A stretch of 64,000 bases of DNA from Blastopirellula sediminis (GCF_020966755.1 NZ_JAJKFT010000002.1:496001-560000), one strand, 5' to 3'. Shown: positions 40,817 through 50,643, numbered from the stretch's first letter. Numbers and translations are program-made. The notes: generated from the letters alone by a model not told the origin.

Positions 40817-41734
40817 ATGTTCAAATCGATCATTCCCCTGGTTTGCGGCCTGATCGCGTGTTTCGCCACGGTTGGCCTGGCCGACGAAAACGACCTTTTT
40901 TCCGGCGTCCGTTCCGGCTCTGTTTTTGGCGACGTTTCGGCCCAGTCGACGGCGACGCCGATTACCCGCGTCACTTCGATCCAGGACCTGAACCAGATGC
41001 TCACCGAGGCAGGCCTTGAAAGTAAAGTGGCCGGTACCCGCGTCATCCTCACCAAGAAGGAACTGGACGACTGGGCGTTCAACGTCCTGGTCACGATTTC
41101 CGAAGACGAAATGACGATCGGCCTGACGATGCCGCTGAGCACGCTGAAAGATGAATCGAAGTTGTCGTCCACGCAGCTTTTGAAGTTGCTCGAAGCGAAT
41201 CAAAAACATGCTCCGTCGGTCTTCACCTTCAGCGCTGAACGTAAACGAACCGAGCTCTACCACATCCTGCCGAACGAATCGATCACCGGGCAAAAGCTGC
41301 GGGACGAAATCAATCGCCTGGCGGTGTTGGCCAAAGGGACAGTCGACTTGTGGAAGATGCCCGGCGCCGAAGCGAAGCCTACCGATACGAAACCTACGGA
41401 AACGTCGAGCCCGGCGTCTCCTTCGCCCGAATCGACTTCGACCGCCTCGCTGATTGGCGCGTGGAGCGCCTCAAAGTCAAAGACCGAAGCGATCGCCATC
41501 CGCTTTGAGTCAGGCGACAAGTTCCAGCTGGTTTACGTCAAAGCGGGCAAGCAGTCGAAGTCGAGCGGTAAGTTCTCGATCAACGGCGACAAGCTGCAAT
41601 TGGTCGGCGACGACGGCATCCGCTTGGAAGGAAAACTGGTGATCGCTTCGGCGACGAAGTTCACCTTCACTCCCTCCGCCGCGATCGGCCCGCTCCAGTT
41701 CAACAAAGCCGCCGCCGCGAAGACCGCCAAGTAA
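40817..41734 (+). CDS. Secreted protein with C-terminal beta domain
   Basis: 305 residues with a signal peptide (IIPLVCGLIACFATVGLADE). An N-terminal alpha/beta domain (about residues 50-180) contains MTIGLTMPLSTLKDESKLSS and LLKLLEANQKHAPSVFTF, a type III secretion chaperone-like fold seen in planctomycetes. A Ser/Pro/Thr-rich linker follows, then a beta domain starting LIGAWSASKSKTEAIAIRF. The same beta domain ends the protein at 55953-56771, and both genes carry the shared GTAACA-type promoter. The function is not known. Confidence 0.78.
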   Translation: MFKSIIPLVCGLIACFATVGLADENDLFSGVRSGSVFGDVSAQSTATPITRVTSIQDLNQMLTEAGLESKVAGTRVILTKKELDDWAFNVLVTISEDEMTIGLTMPLSTLKDESKLSSTQLLKLLEANQKHAPSVFTFSAERKRTELYHILPNESITGQKLRDEINRLAVLAKGTVDLWKMPGAEAKPTDTKPTETSSPASPSPESTSTASLIGAWSASKSKTEAIAIRFESGDKFQLVYVKAGKQSKSSGKFSINGDKLQLVGDDGIRLEGKLVIASATKFTFTPSAAIGPLQFNKAAAAKTAK

Positions 41735-41765
41735 TCCAGCGACCGACAACCAGATCCGTGTGTGC

Positions 41766-41826
41766 CCGGGCCGTGTGCAATTTCTAGTCCTGCCTCCTAG
41801 AAACGCATGCGGCCCGGCCTTTGTTT
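41766..41826 (+). terminator. Probable terminator hairpin
   Basis: GGGCCG and CGGCCC with inner TTTCTAG/CTAGAAA arms fold into a long hairpin, followed by GGCCTTTGTTT, 32 nt after the preceding gene. Confidence 0.55.
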
Positions 41827-41850
41827 CGAAACAAGAGCTTCTCTTCGAAT

Positions 41851-41880
41851 AGTAGCCCGAAGCGCAAGCGAGGGAAAAGC
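41851..41880. repeat. REP arm upstream of the RAYT gene
   Basis: AGTAGCCCGAAGCGCAAGCG, then AGGGAAA. Inverted copies lie at 42500-42529 and 42630-42660, flanking the transposase gene. Confidence 0.75.
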
Positions 41881-41945
41881 GGTTGGAAACGACAAATCAC
41901 GCCTGCTACGATAGTCCGGTCCGCACTATTGAACAGAGAAAGACC

Positions 41946-42443
41946 ATGACTTCCGAGCCGAAGCCACTCTACTCTCCCGACGCTCTCGGCTACTTTCTAA
42001 CCTGGACAACTTACGGAACGTGGCTTCCTGGCGACCAGCGAGGCTGGACGCAAAGACTCAGCGGAGACCAGACCGGCGATGAGTTTCAAAACAAGCGAGC
42101 GAAGTCGAAGCTAGGCGATTCCCCATGCACGCTTGATCTAACGCAACGTGAAATCGTCAACAAAGTGATCCGAGCACATTGCGAAATTCGCGATTGGCGC
42201 CTGCACGCTGTAAACTGTCGCACGAATCATGTCCATGTCGTGGTCACTACTTGCGAAGACCCCAAAGAGGTCCTTCGGCAATTCAAAGCCTGGGCGGCCC
42301 GCCGACTCAATGAGCATGGCCCGCGAAGGGAGAAATGGTGGACCGAACGGGGCAGCGGGCGCTATCTATATGACCAGGAGAGTTTAGAGTCGGCGACCGT
42401 TTATACTTTGGATGCTCAGGACCGTAAGTCGCGCGATCGGTGA
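41946..42443 (+). CDS. REP-associated tyrosine transposase (RAYT, IS200-like Y1 family)
   Basis: 165 residues from the ATG at 41946. The HUH motif is NHVHVVVT in the segment CRTNHVHVVV, and the start TYGTWLPGDQRGW is typical for the subgroup. A C-terminal stretch with TVYTLDAQ could carry the catalytic tyrosine. RAYTs are single-copy domesticated relatives of IS200/IS605 transposases that process REP hairpins. The gene is flanked by REP arms on both sides, which makes it the likely source of the palindromes at 2.0 and 39.9 kb. The frame appears intact. Confidence 0.85.
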   Translation: MTSEPKPLYSPDALGYFLTWTTYGTWLPGDQRGWTQRLSGDQTGDEFQNKRAKSKLGDSPCTLDLTQREIVNKVIRAHCEIRDWRLHAVNCRTNHVHVVVTTCEDPKEVLRQFKAWAARRLNEHGPRREKWWTERGSGRYLYDQESLESATVYTLDAQDRKSRDR

Positions 42444-42499
42444 TTTGTGTTCAATGTCGCGATTCTTGGGCGGTTGCGATCCCCGAAGATTTGCGGACG

Positions 42500-42529
42500 C
42501 ATTTCCCTCGCTTGCGCTTCAGGCTACTA
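42500..42529. repeat. REP arm downstream of the RAYT gene, copy 1
   Basis: TTTCCCTCGCTTGCGCTTC followed by AGGCTACT, the inverted form of the arm at 41851. Confidence 0.75.
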
Positions 42530-42629
42530 ATGAATCGCATTCTTGCGACCCTTGCTCGTATCATACGCCGGAAGCGATTACGATAGTGGGAACCAGCCGA
42601 ATATCCCTCCTTAAGCTTAACTTGCGGCC

Positions 42630-42660
42630 GCATTTCCCTCGCTTGCGCTTCGGGCTACTA
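42630..42660. repeat. REP arm downstream of the RAYT gene, copy 2
   Basis: CATTTCCCTCGCTTGCGCTT followed by CGGGCTACTA, same orientation as the copy at 42500, ending 12 nt before the next start codon. Confidence 0.75.
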
Positions 42661-42672
42661 TTGAGAGAATTT

Positions 42673-44580
42673 ATGAAACCAACCGCCGGTTCGTTACTGC
42701 TGCTGTTCGCCCTCACTTCGCTCGCATCCGCCGCGCCGCGGGAAGTACAGACCGACGTCTGCGTCTACGCCGCGACTCCCTCCGGAATCATGGCCGCCAT
42801 CGCCGTGAAGAAAGCGGGACACTCGGTCGTGATCGTCGAACCAAGTCGCTGGGTCGGCGGCATGCTTGGCGCTGGGCTGAAACCGATGCAGGACTGTCCG
42901 AACTACGCCGCAACCGGCGGCATGACGCATCCGCTGCTCAAGAGTCTCGGGCAACCGGCCGAAGGTCCCCGTCTGACGACGGCTCAGCTAAGCCCAAAAC
43001 AGATTCGCGAAGATTTTCAGGCGCTCCTCGACAAGCATGGTATCGAGGTGATCTTCGAACACCGCATCGCCAAGTGCACCAAGCAAGACGCGGCGCTGCA
43101 AACCGCCAGCTTTGATCTAGCGCCGTTCGACGCCCAAGGAGTTCCGCCGGCTGAACCAACCAAACGTGACGACCTGCGCGTCAGCGCCAAGATCTTCATC
43201 GACGCCGGCTACGAAGGAGACCTGCTTGCCGCCGCTGGTTGCGAATATCGCGTCGGTCGCGAAGCGGCGACCGAGTTTGACGAATCGGCCGCCGGCGTTC
43301 GCCCCGTCGTGCAGAAGACGCAGATTGATCCGTATCGCACGCCCGGCGATCCGAGCAGCGGCCTCCTTCCGCTCCTCCAAGTTGATCACGGATTGCCGAT
43401 CGGCGCCGGCGATCAATACACCCAAGCTTACAACTATCGCTACTACACCACCGCCGATCCTGAGAATCGCCTCACCATTCCCGTTCCGGCAGGTTACTCC
43501 GCCCAAGACTATGAGCTAGTCGGTCGCTACGTCGCCTACCTCGCAGAGATCGAACCCGATCCGAAGAAGCTGCGCGATCGCTTGGTTGGCATCTGGCCTG
43601 GCTGGCGCAACTCGCAGGAATGGAACTACCAGCGCGCCTCGTTGATCTCGATGGCCCCGCTTGGCATCAGCCAAGAATACGCCTCCGGCGACTATGCCGC
43701 CAAAGCTCGCGTCTGGAAAGCGCATCAAGACTATCTAAGCGGGCTCTATCACTTCATGAAATCGGACGAGCGCGTGCCGCAGTCGTATCGCGACGAAATC
43801 TCGCAACTCGGTCTCGACGGCCGTTTTCACCCGGAGACCGGCGGTTGGCCCCATCAGTTGTACATCCGCATCGCGCGGCGCCTGAAAGGTCGCTACGTGA
43901 TTGCGGAGCATGACGTCTACAACCGCACGCAAATCGACGATCCGATCGGCCTCGCGCAGTACGGCATCGACACCTATCCGTCGCGGCGGATCGTGGTGAA
44001 AGAAGGGGACGAAACCTTCGTCGCCAACGAAGGCAACATGTTCGTCGGCGGCAATAAAGGTCCCACCAACGTTCCTTACCCGATTTCGTACCGCGCGATC
44101 ACGCCGCAAACGGATCAGTGCACAAACCTACTGGTCCCTGTTTGTTTTTCGGCGACCCATCTTGGCTACGCTTCGGCCCGGATGGAGCCGGTCTTCATGA
44201 TCGCCGGCGAGTCATCAGGCATCGCCGCCGCCCAGGCGATCGAAGAGCAACTGCCGGTTCAACAAATCGACATGCAAAAGTTCGCCGCCGCGCTTAACGC
44301 CGCCGGCCAAAAGCTTCACTGGGATCCGACCGTTGATAAGAGCGAAAGTCCCAGCAGCCCCAAGCTCGACTTCGCCACGCTCCTGAAGCAGTGCGATCAA
44401 GATCAGGACTCGCTCGTCTGCGCCGGCGAATGGAGCGTCGGCAAGCCAGGCTTCGATTGGCTCTTTACGTTTATCGACGCCGACAACAGCGGCCAGATCG
44501 ACGAGAAAGAATACACGTCGTTCCAGGATTACAAAGCACAAAATCCGAAGTGGCGCGAAGTCATCCAGGCCAAGAAATAG
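42673..44580 (+). CDS. Secreted FAD-dependent oxidoreductase with C-terminal EF-hand
   Basis: 635 residues from the ATG at 42673. Signal peptide LLLLFALTSLASAAP. The FAD_oxidored (PF12831-type) fold starts at VCVYAATPSGIMAAIAVKKAG, a GxxGxxxA-like dinucleotide site with the Ala-Thr-Pro variant common in planctomycetes, and continues GMLGAGLKPMQDCPNYAATGG. At the C-terminus DADNSGQIDEKEY is a canonical EF-hand calcium loop, preceded by a degenerate one. Substrate unknown; carbohydrates are likely. A paralogue follows 40 nt downstream, so the two probably form an operon. Confidence 0.88.
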   Translation: MKPTAGSLLLLFALTSLASAAPREVQTDVCVYAATPSGIMAAIAVKKAGHSVVIVEPSRWVGGMLGAGLKPMQDCPNYAATGGMTHPLLKSLGQPAEGPRLTTAQLSPKQIREDFQALLDKHGIEVIFEHRIAKCTKQDAALQTASFDLAPFDAQGVPPAEPTKRDDLRVSAKIFIDAGYEGDLLAAAGCEYRVGREAATEFDESAAGVRPVVQKTQIDPYRTPGDPSSGLLPLLQVDHGLPIGAGDQYTQAYNYRYYTTADPENRLTIPVPAGYSAQDYELVGRYVAYLAEIEPDPKKLRDRLVGIWPGWRNSQEWNYQRASLISMAPLGISQEYASGDYAAKARVWKAHQDYLSGLYHFMKSDERVPQSYRDEISQLGLDGRFHPETGGWPHQLYIRIARRLKGRYVIAEHDVYNRTQIDDPIGLAQYGIDTYPSRRIVVKEGDETFVANEGNMFVGGNKGPTNVPYPISYRAITPQTDQCTNLLVPVCFSATHLGYASARMEPVFMIAGESSGIAAAQAIEEQLPVQQIDMQKFAAALNAAGQKLHWDPTVDKSESPSSPKLDFATLLKQCDQDQDSLVCAGEWSVGKPGFDWLFTFIDADNSGQIDEKEYTSFQDYKAQNPKWREVIQAKK

Positions 44581-44620
44581 CAAACCCCACCCCACTAGTC
44601 CCACCTTCCGAGAGATCGTT

Positions 44621-46690
44621 GTGAAATCGTTCCTTACCTTCGTTTGTGCTGCGCTACTCGTTAACGCGACTCTCGCTGCGGCGCCCGATCGGACGTTTGA
44701 CGTCGTCGTCTTTGGCGCCACTCCCGGCGGAGTCGCCGCCGCCGTCGCTGCGGCCCGTGAGAAAGAAGTTTCCGTCGCCCTGGTCGAACCGCTCGATATT
44801 GTCGGCGGCGTCATGACCAGCGGCCTCAGCTTCAGCGATTCGAACCAAACCGATCGCCGCGTGCTTCTTGGCCTGTTCGAGGAAATCCACTTGCGGATCG
44901 AGAAGAAGTACCAGGAGCGGGGCGTAAAACTGCCGTACGAGGTCAAAACGAAAGACCATTCTCCCTGGACCTACGAACCGCACGTCGCTGAGCAGGTCTT
45001 CCACGAAATGCTGCAGGAAGCCGGCGTCAAGATTTTCCTTAGCGAAGAACTCGAAGGGGTCGAAAAGCAGGGGAGCAAGATCGTCCGCATCACCACCAAC
45101 CAAGGCGCCTTCCGCGCGAAGAGCTTCGTCGATGCGACCTACGAAGGGGATCTCATGGCGAAGGCCGGCGTTCCTTTTACGATCGGTCGCGAAGGCCGCG
45201 CCAAGTACGGCGAATCGCTCGCCGGCCGTCAGTTCCCCAAGTCGGTCGTTACCAACGTCAATCCGTTTGACGACGACGGCAACTTGCTCCCGCTGATGAC
45301 CGCCAAAGACGCCGGCGACGTGGAAGCGGGGGACGATCATGTAATGACATATAGCTTTCGCTTGTGCCTGACCAAAGATCCGGCGAATCGGGTTCCAATT
45401 CAAAAGCCGGCCAACTACGATCCCGCCCGCTACGAACTGGTGCGGCGCTACGTCACGGCCCATCCGCCGAAGCGTTTGCTCTTCGACTTGTACCCGCTTC
45501 CCGGAGACAAACTGGACGGCAACAACAGCATCGGCGGGCAAGTTTCGATCGGCCTCGTCGGCGGTTGCAACGAGTGGTGCGAAGCGTCGTATGAACAGCG
45601 CCGCCAGATTCAGCAAGACCATCGCGATTACACCGAAGGGCTCTTCTGGTTCATGGCCAGCGATCCGAGCATGCCGGAAAACCTGCGCGCCGAGATGCAG
45701 CAGATGGGCTATTGCAAGGATGAGCTAGCCAAGTGGGGACATTTCCCGCCGGTCCTCTACGTTCGGGAAGGGCGCCGCATGTTGGGGCGTTACGTCCTGA
45801 CGCAGCGCGACGTGCTCGAACAACTGCCGCATGAAGACTCGATCGGCGTCAGCTCGTTCCCGATCGACTCGCACGATGTCCAGCGTGTTCCCAGCGAAGA
45901 TGGCAAGGGATACGTCAACGAAGGAACAATTTTCCCGGTGCGCATTCCTGGCCGGCGCGTCGGTTACGCCTATCAAGTGCCGTATCGCGCGATCACTCCG
46001 GAGCAGCGGGACTGCGACAATCTGCTAGTACCGGTCGCGTTGTCGGCGTCGCATGTCGCGCTCAGCTCCGTTCGAGTCGAGCCGACCTGGATCATGCTCG
46101 GCCAAAGCGCCGGGATCGCCGCCGCGATGTCGGCCAAACAAGAGGTCGCCGTCCAAGCGCTGCCGTACGATCAGTTGAAAGAACATCTGCAAGCGGCGGG
46201 GCAAGCGCTCGATCTCTTGCCGCTTCCGCCGCTGCCGAAACCGGCGCCGGTCGCCAATGCGATTCCGCTCAGCAAGCTGGAAGGGATTGTGCTCGACGAC
46301 AGCCACGCCGAAAAGATCGGCGGTTGGTCCCACTCGACCAACTTCCGCCCCTTCGTCGAGCAAGGCTACCTCCACGATGGAAACGAAGGGAAGGGTTCGC
46401 GGCGACTTGTCTTCCGCCCCGAGATTCCCAAGGCCGGCAAGTACGACCTGCGAATCGCCTATTCACCTCATCCGACTCGCGCCGCCAAAGTGCCGGTGCT
46501 GATCGAATCTGGCGGCAAACGCCAGGTGGTGACGGCCGACGAAACGCAGCCGCTCGACGACGGCTCCGCGTTCCGTTCGTTCGGCACGGTCAACCTGGCG
46601 GCCGGCAAAGAGACGACGATCACCATCAGCAATGAAGGGACCGACGGGTTCGTCATTTGCGACGCGGTGCAGCTGATACCGGTGAAGTAA
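44621..46690 (+). CDS. Secreted FAD-dependent oxidoreductase with golvesin-like domain
   Basis: 689 residues from a GTG at 44621. Signal peptide FLTFVCAALLVNATLAAAP. The FAD domain begins FDVVVFGATPGGVAAAVAAAREK and contains VMTSGLSFSDSNQTDRR and VDATYEGDLMAKAG. A C-terminal beta-sandwich (from about residue 550, GGWSHSTNFRPFVEQGYLHD to GFVICDAVQLIPV) resembles the golvesin/xanthan-lyase accessory domain. It is likely exported and may oxidise sugar or glycan groups together with the protein encoded upstream. It ends near a convergent lipoprotein gene. Confidence 0.88.
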   Translation: MKSFLTFVCAALLVNATLAAAPDRTFDVVVFGATPGGVAAAVAAAREKEVSVALVEPLDIVGGVMTSGLSFSDSNQTDRRVLLGLFEEIHLRIEKKYQERGVKLPYEVKTKDHSPWTYEPHVAEQVFHEMLQEAGVKIFLSEELEGVEKQGSKIVRITTNQGAFRAKSFVDATYEGDLMAKAGVPFTIGREGRAKYGESLAGRQFPKSVVTNVNPFDDDGNLLPLMTAKDAGDVEAGDDHVMTYSFRLCLTKDPANRVPIQKPANYDPARYELVRRYVTAHPPKRLLFDLYPLPGDKLDGNNSIGGQVSIGLVGGCNEWCEASYEQRRQIQQDHRDYTEGLFWFMASDPSMPENLRAEMQQMGYCKDELAKWGHFPPVLYVREGRRMLGRYVLTQRDVLEQLPHEDSIGVSSFPIDSHDVQRVPSEDGKGYVNEGTIFPVRIPGRRVGYAYQVPYRAITPEQRDCDNLLVPVALSASHVALSSVRVEPTWIMLGQSAGIAAAMSAKQEVAVQALPYDQLKEHLQAAGQALDLLPLPPLPKPAPVANAIPLSKLEGIVLDDSHAEKIGGWSHSTNFRPFVEQGYLHDGNEGKGSRRLVFRPEIPKAGKYDLRIAYSPHPTRAAKVPVLIESGGKRQVVTADETQPLDDGSAFRSFGTVNLAAGKETTITISNEGTDGFVICDAVQLIPVK

Positions 46691-46782
46691 ATGGAGAAGG
46701 GGGGCGGAATCGCTTTTTCGACGTGCGCACGATTCCGCTCCCCCGGTCCTCCACACCCACCGGTCTGTTTCAAGACGCCCGG

Positions 46783-47157
46783 CTACATGCCGAGCGTAAA
46801 CTCAAAGGTCGTCTGGTCCTCGGTCACGATCGCTTGCAGCGGACTATCGTTGCCGGCATAGATCTCAAACCCCGGGGCAATTCCCTGGGCGTCCATCGAC
46901 ATCCGCAACACGCTGACCGTGTATTCTCCCGGCATCAACTCGACGACGGTGAACTCTCCTTTCGAGTTGGTCACTCCTCGTCCCATCGTTCTGGTGTAGG
47001 GAGACTTGAAGGTCACTTCCGCTTCGCGGCAAGGCTTGCCGTTGATGGTGATCTTGCCCGAAACGTCGACCAGCTTTTCGACCACTGCTCGCTGAGAACA
47101 AGCCCCTGCGAACAGCGACAGGAAGGCGACCGTCAGGCAAACGCATTTCGTATTCAT
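46783..47157 (-). CDS. Small lipoprotein with carboxypeptidase-regulatory-like domain
   Basis: 124 residues. Lipoprotein signal ends FAGAC (Cys20). The beta-sandwich contains GKITINGKPCREAEVTFKSP, GVTNSKGEFTVVELMPGEYTVSV. It follows the DUF1559 gene at 47182-48147 by 24 nt on the same strand, the same arrangement as at 19.6-21.2 kb. Confidence 0.85.
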   Translation of the reverse strand: MNTKCVCLTVAFLSLFAGACSQRAVVEKLVDVSGKITINGKPCREAEVTFKSPYTRTMGRGVTNSKGEFTVVELMPGEYTVSVLRMSMDAQGIAPGFEIYAGNDSPLQAIVTEDQTTFEFTLGM

Positions 47158-47181
47158 CGCGAATCTCCTGTTGGCGACCGG

Positions 47182-48147
47182 TTAGGGGAGCTGAACGACT
47201 TCTTGTCCTTTGGGCGTACCGAGGGCGAACCACATGTTGCCGTCGATCGTGTCCGGGATAAAGCGAACGCTCCCGTCCATGAACCCGCCGTTGACGCCGC
47301 CGGGATGATAGCTGCCGACGGTCGAAAGATTGCGAGCGTAGGTGCTCGCTCCCCAGGTCGCTTTCGGGCTATTCGGCGTGCCGTTCGCGTTGATCGTATA
47401 GCCGATGCTCGACACGCTTTGCCCATTAAACCAGCTGCGGGCGAACTGCCATTTGCTGACCCCGTTCTCCAGCACATAGTCCAAGCCCGGCGCGAACTCG
47501 CCGATCACCATCGTGTTGCTGAGCCCGTCGGTAATCGCCTCCATCCGCATCTCCGGCGCGACCAAGATCGCCTGGTCGAGCGGCAACGGAGTTGTGCCGT
47601 TGAAGGTATGCTTCAGTCCCCAGAAGATCGAGAACACGCCGCCGTTGGGCGGGCTATAACGACCGCACTGGCCGTACCCGTGGCTCGACATCGAGACCGG
47701 ATAGTTGTTCGGACCGTCGGTCGCCAGGTAAGGGCCGATCTCGGCGCTGGGACACTCATAGGCCGATACGCGCGTTTGGCGGACCGCGGCGTTTTCCGGC
47801 GCTTTCATCCCAAACTGAAAGTTGACCTGATCGAACAGGTTCTGCTGTTCGAGGAACGGCAGCAAGAACGTATGAATCGTATGCGCGTACGGATTGTTGT
47901 CATCGCCGCCGCAGGTCGATGCGGTGGTCGTATGATCGACGGTCACGCCGCGCGGAATATGCCCGCCGGTCATGTCCATATAGTTGTGCATCGCCAACAA
48001 CATCTGCTTTTGGTTGTTGGTGCAGTGGGCGCGGCGAACCGATTCGCGGGCCATCATCACTGCGGGGAGAAGAAGTGCGATCAAGACGCCGATGATCGCG
48101 ATGACCACCAGCAATTCGACCAACGTAAATGCTTTGCGCTTCGTCAT
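47182..48147 (-). CDS. DUF1559 prepilin-like protein
   Basis: 321 residues from the ATG at 48147, leader MTKRKAFTLVELLVVIAIIG with the prepilin peptidase site. The DUF1559 ending GSYHPGGVNGGFMDGSVRFI is present. Paralogue of the protein at 19565-20596. Likely exported by the type II/IV pilus machinery; function unknown. It is probably an operon with the lipoprotein gene downstream. Confidence 0.94.
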   Translation of the reverse strand: MTKRKAFTLVELLVVIAIIGVLIALLLPAVMMARESVRRAHCTNNQKQMLLAMHNYMDMTGGHIPRGVTVDHTTTASTCGGDDNNPYAHTIHTFLLPFLEQQNLFDQVNFQFGMKAPENAAVRQTRVSAYECPSAEIGPYLATDGPNNYPVSMSSHGYGQCGRYSPPNGGVFSIFWGLKHTFNGTTPLPLDQAILVAPEMRMEAITDGLSNTMVIGEFAPGLDYVLENGVSKWQFARSWFNGQSVSSIGYTINANGTPNSPKATWGASTYARNLSTVGSYHPGGVNGGFMDGSVRFIPDTIDGNMWFALGTPKGQEVVQLP

Positions 48148-48693
48148 TGAAATTTCCCCAGATAAAAAATAGGAGGGAGAATAATTACGCTCGCAAGAAT
48201 CACCTCGGCAGGAAAATAGGAGGGCGGCGCCGGAACGGGCGCATTGCATATGGGGAGCGGCGCGACGAACGGGGGTAAACGTGGCGCGGGAGGAGTCAGA
48301 CAGGATTCGCCAACCGCGAAATGCGAATCGTGTCCGCCTGGGGGGACGTCTGCCGGGGCAAGGCGTATTAGATGGGGATTTGACCGTCTCTCACGCGACT
48401 CTATTTTTTATATAGTCACATAAGATTTTGTCTTTGGTTCTGAAGTTAAACGTTCGGGCCTCTCCCGAAAAGCGAAATCCCCCTAGATACCTGCAGTTTT
48501 TTGGAAGTTTTCCGGCCCTTTGCCAGCTAATATTTACTACGTCGTAGATAGATATGTCGCACTCGCCTGAATAAGCCACATAACCGATGGCTTAAAGGCG
48601 GACTGCTGAACCTGTGGCAATTTGGCTAAAGTAGAACGTTCAACGCCCGCTCACTCCACTTCCAACCTTTCCCTCCAACCCAAGCCGATAAAC
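48148..48693. other. Intergenic region without gene, AT-richer centre
   Basis: 546 nt between two divergent genes. The section from 48395 to 48560 is AT-richer than its surroundings. Frames here lack recognisable content. It must contain promoters for both neighbours, but no clear boxes are seen. Confidence 0.4.
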
Positions 48694-50043
48694 ATGCACC
48701 ATTCCCATCGCCTGCTCGCCTGTTTCGCGCTGCTTCTCGTTTCGTCCGCAACGTTGTTTGCGCAGAACCCGCCCTACGATAAGCCTCCGGCCGTCGCTCC
48801 GCCGTACTATCGCGTTCGCTACGAAGCGTCCGACAAGCCGGGCGAGCTCATCTATCCGGTCGCGTACACCGTCTGGATTCCGCAATCGGCCAAAACGCTT
48901 CGCGGCGTGATCGTGCATCAGCATGGTTGCGGCGAAGGCTCGTGCAAATCAGGCCAGACCGGCGCCTTCGATCTGCACTGGCAAGCGCTCGCCGCGAAGT
49001 ACGACTGTGCGCTCCTCGCCGCCTCGTACGAACAGCCTGACAAAGCCGATTGCCAGATGTGGTGCGATCCGCGCAACGGTTCGGACGCGGCGTTTCAAAA
49101 GTCGCTGGCCGATCTTGGTCAGCAGTCAGGTCATCCCGAACTCGCGACCGTTCCGTGGGCGCTCTGGGGACATAGCGGCGGCGGACATTGGTGCGGCGGC
49201 ATGGTCCTGCTCCATCCCGATCGAATCGCCGCGGCCTGGCTCCGATCCGGCGTGCCGCTGTTCGAGGCGATCGAAGGCCGCAACATCAAGCCGCACACTT
49301 TGCCAAAAGCCGCCCTCGAAGTTCCGCTGATGTGCAACCTCGGCACGAAGGAAGGCGTCACCGTTACCGACGGCCGCTTCTCCGGCGCCTGGAAGAGCAA
49401 CAAGACCTTCTTCGAAGCGATGCGCAGCCAAGGGGCGCTCCTCGGCGTCTCGATCGATCCGCTGACCAGCCACGAGTGCGGCAATCAACGCTACCTGGCG
49501 ATGCCTTGGTTCGACGCTTGCCTGGCCGCCCGCTTGCCGGAGAAGGCCGGCGATCCGCTTCGCTCGTTCCCGGCGTCGCAGTCGTATCTCGCGCCGCTGC
49601 CGACGGACGATGGCAAAGCGACCGCCGCCGTTCCGGCCGCCAAGTACAGCGGTGATTTGGCGACCTCGATCTGGCTCCCCAGCGAAACGGTCGCTGCCGA
49701 TTGGCTGCAATACATGAACGACACCAAGATCGGCGATACGACCCCGCCGCCGGCGCCGACCAACGTCAAGCTCAACGGCGATCAGCTCACCTGGGACGCG
49801 GCGGCCGACCTGGAAAGCGGCGTCGCTTACTTTGTGATCGAACGGGATGGCAAGCAAATCGCCCAGGTTCCCGAGCAGCCGAAAAATCCGTTCGGCCGTG
49901 CGCTATTCCAAGGTTTACAATACAGCGACACGCCGACCGTCCCGCTGGCCGAGATGCGCTGCACCGTCGAGCCGGCCGAAGGGAACGACGCGAATCCGTA
50001 CAAGGTTCGCAGCGTCAACACGGTCGGATTGACATCAAAGTAG
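48694..50043 (+). CDS. Secreted alpha/beta-hydrolase-like protein
   Basis: 449 residues from the ATG at 48694. Signal peptide [18 protein letters not shown] hydrolase core has [19 protein letters not shown] (oxyanion region) and the nucleophile elbow WGHSGGGHW with Ser in GHSGGG. A C-terminal fibronectin-like part begins [20 protein letters not shown]. Many Cys in the first half suggest disulfides. Probably an extracytoplasmic esterase or peptidase; substrate unknown. It is followed 46 nt later by a GyrI-like gene. Confidence 0.8.
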   Translation: MHHSHRLLACFALLLVSSATLFAQNPPYDKPPAVAPPYYRVRYEASDKPGELIYPVAYTVWIPQSAKTLRGVIVHQHGCGEGSCKSGQTGAFDLHWQALAAKYDCALLAASYEQPDKADCQMWCDPRNGSDAAFQKSLADLGQQSGHPELATVPWALWGHSGGGHWCGGMVLLHPDRIAAAWLRSGVPLFEAIEGRNIKPHTLPKAALEVPLMCNLGTKEGVTVTDGRFSGAWKSNKTFFEAMRSQGALLGVSIDPLTSHECGNQRYLAMPWFDACLAARLPEKAGDPLRSFPASQSYLAPLPTDDGKATAAVPAAKYSGDLATSIWLPSETVAADWLQYMNDTKIGDTTPPPAPTNVKLNGDQLTWDAAADLESGVAYFVIERDGKQIAQVPEQPKNPFGRALFQGLQYSDTPTVPLAEMRCTVEPAEGNDANPYKVRSVNTVGLTSK

Positions 50044-50089
50044 GGCAGGCCGTGCCTGCCGAAGAACCGCGAACCGGGAGCCCATCCGC

Positions 50090-50527
50090 ATGGAAATCGA
50101 AATCCACGAAACCCCGCTTCGCTTTCATCTCTACGGCAAACCGGCGTCGATCGGCGAGGAAGCGATCGGCGCCGTCGGCCAGCGGCTAATGGACGAGATG
50201 TGGCGAATCGTTCGCTCGTCGCGGACCGACACGACCGGAATCAACTATTGGGTCTACATGCCGGCCGGACGCTTGTTCGTCAGCGTCGAACTCGTCCCCG
50301 GCGCCGACGCGCCCCCCGAACTCGATTGCTGCGAATTCGAACTGCCGCGTTACCTGCGACATGTTCATATCGGTCCCTACCAGACGCTTCCCGATAAGTG
50401 GGCGTCGCTGAAGCAAAAGCTTCACGACCATGGCGAATCGATCGGCCCCGTCTCGCTCGAAATCTACGGCCACCACAGCGCCGATCCGTCGCAGCACGAA
50501 ACGACCATCCTGATCGGCCTCGTCTAG
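50090..50527 (+). CDS. GyrI-like small-molecule-binding domain protein
   Basis: 145 residues, cytosolic. It matches the GyrI-like/SHS2 effector-binding fold: PASIGEEAIGAVGQRLMDEM, then INYWVYMPAGRLFVSVELVPG and the conserved ending YLRHVHIGPYQTLPDKWASL, LEIYGHHSADPSQHETTILIGL. No DNA-binding domain is attached. Such stand-alone domains bind or hydrolyse small aromatic ligands; ligand unknown. Confidence 0.82.
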   Translation: MEIEIHETPLRFHLYGKPASIGEEAIGAVGQRLMDEMWRIVRSSRTDTTGINYWVYMPAGRLFVSVELVPGADAPPELDCCEFELPRYLRHVHIGPYQTLPDKWASLKQKLHDHGESIGPVSLEIYGHHSADPSQHETTILIGLV

Positions 50528-50533
50528 AGCGAT

Positions 50534-50617
50534 GTAGGTCAGGCCTTGGCCTGACGATGCCCTGCCGAATGTTGAAAACCAACTCTCCCTTCGCGTCAGG
50601 CCAAGGCCTGACCTACC
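50534..50617. repeat. Palindromic GGTCAGGCC repeat pair (copy 1)
   Basis: GTAGGTCAGGCCTTGGCCTG and the inverted form ending GGCCTGACCTACC flank about 40 nt. Copies occur at 51322, 51899 and 52851. Confidence 0.7.
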
Positions 50618-50643
50618 GGAGCGACCGATAGCAACCAATCTGC

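Noticed and set aside
46657-48150. 497-codon plus-strand frame across the DUF1559 and lipoprotein genes
   Set aside because: It is antisense to two well-supported minus-strand genes and has no recognisable domain.
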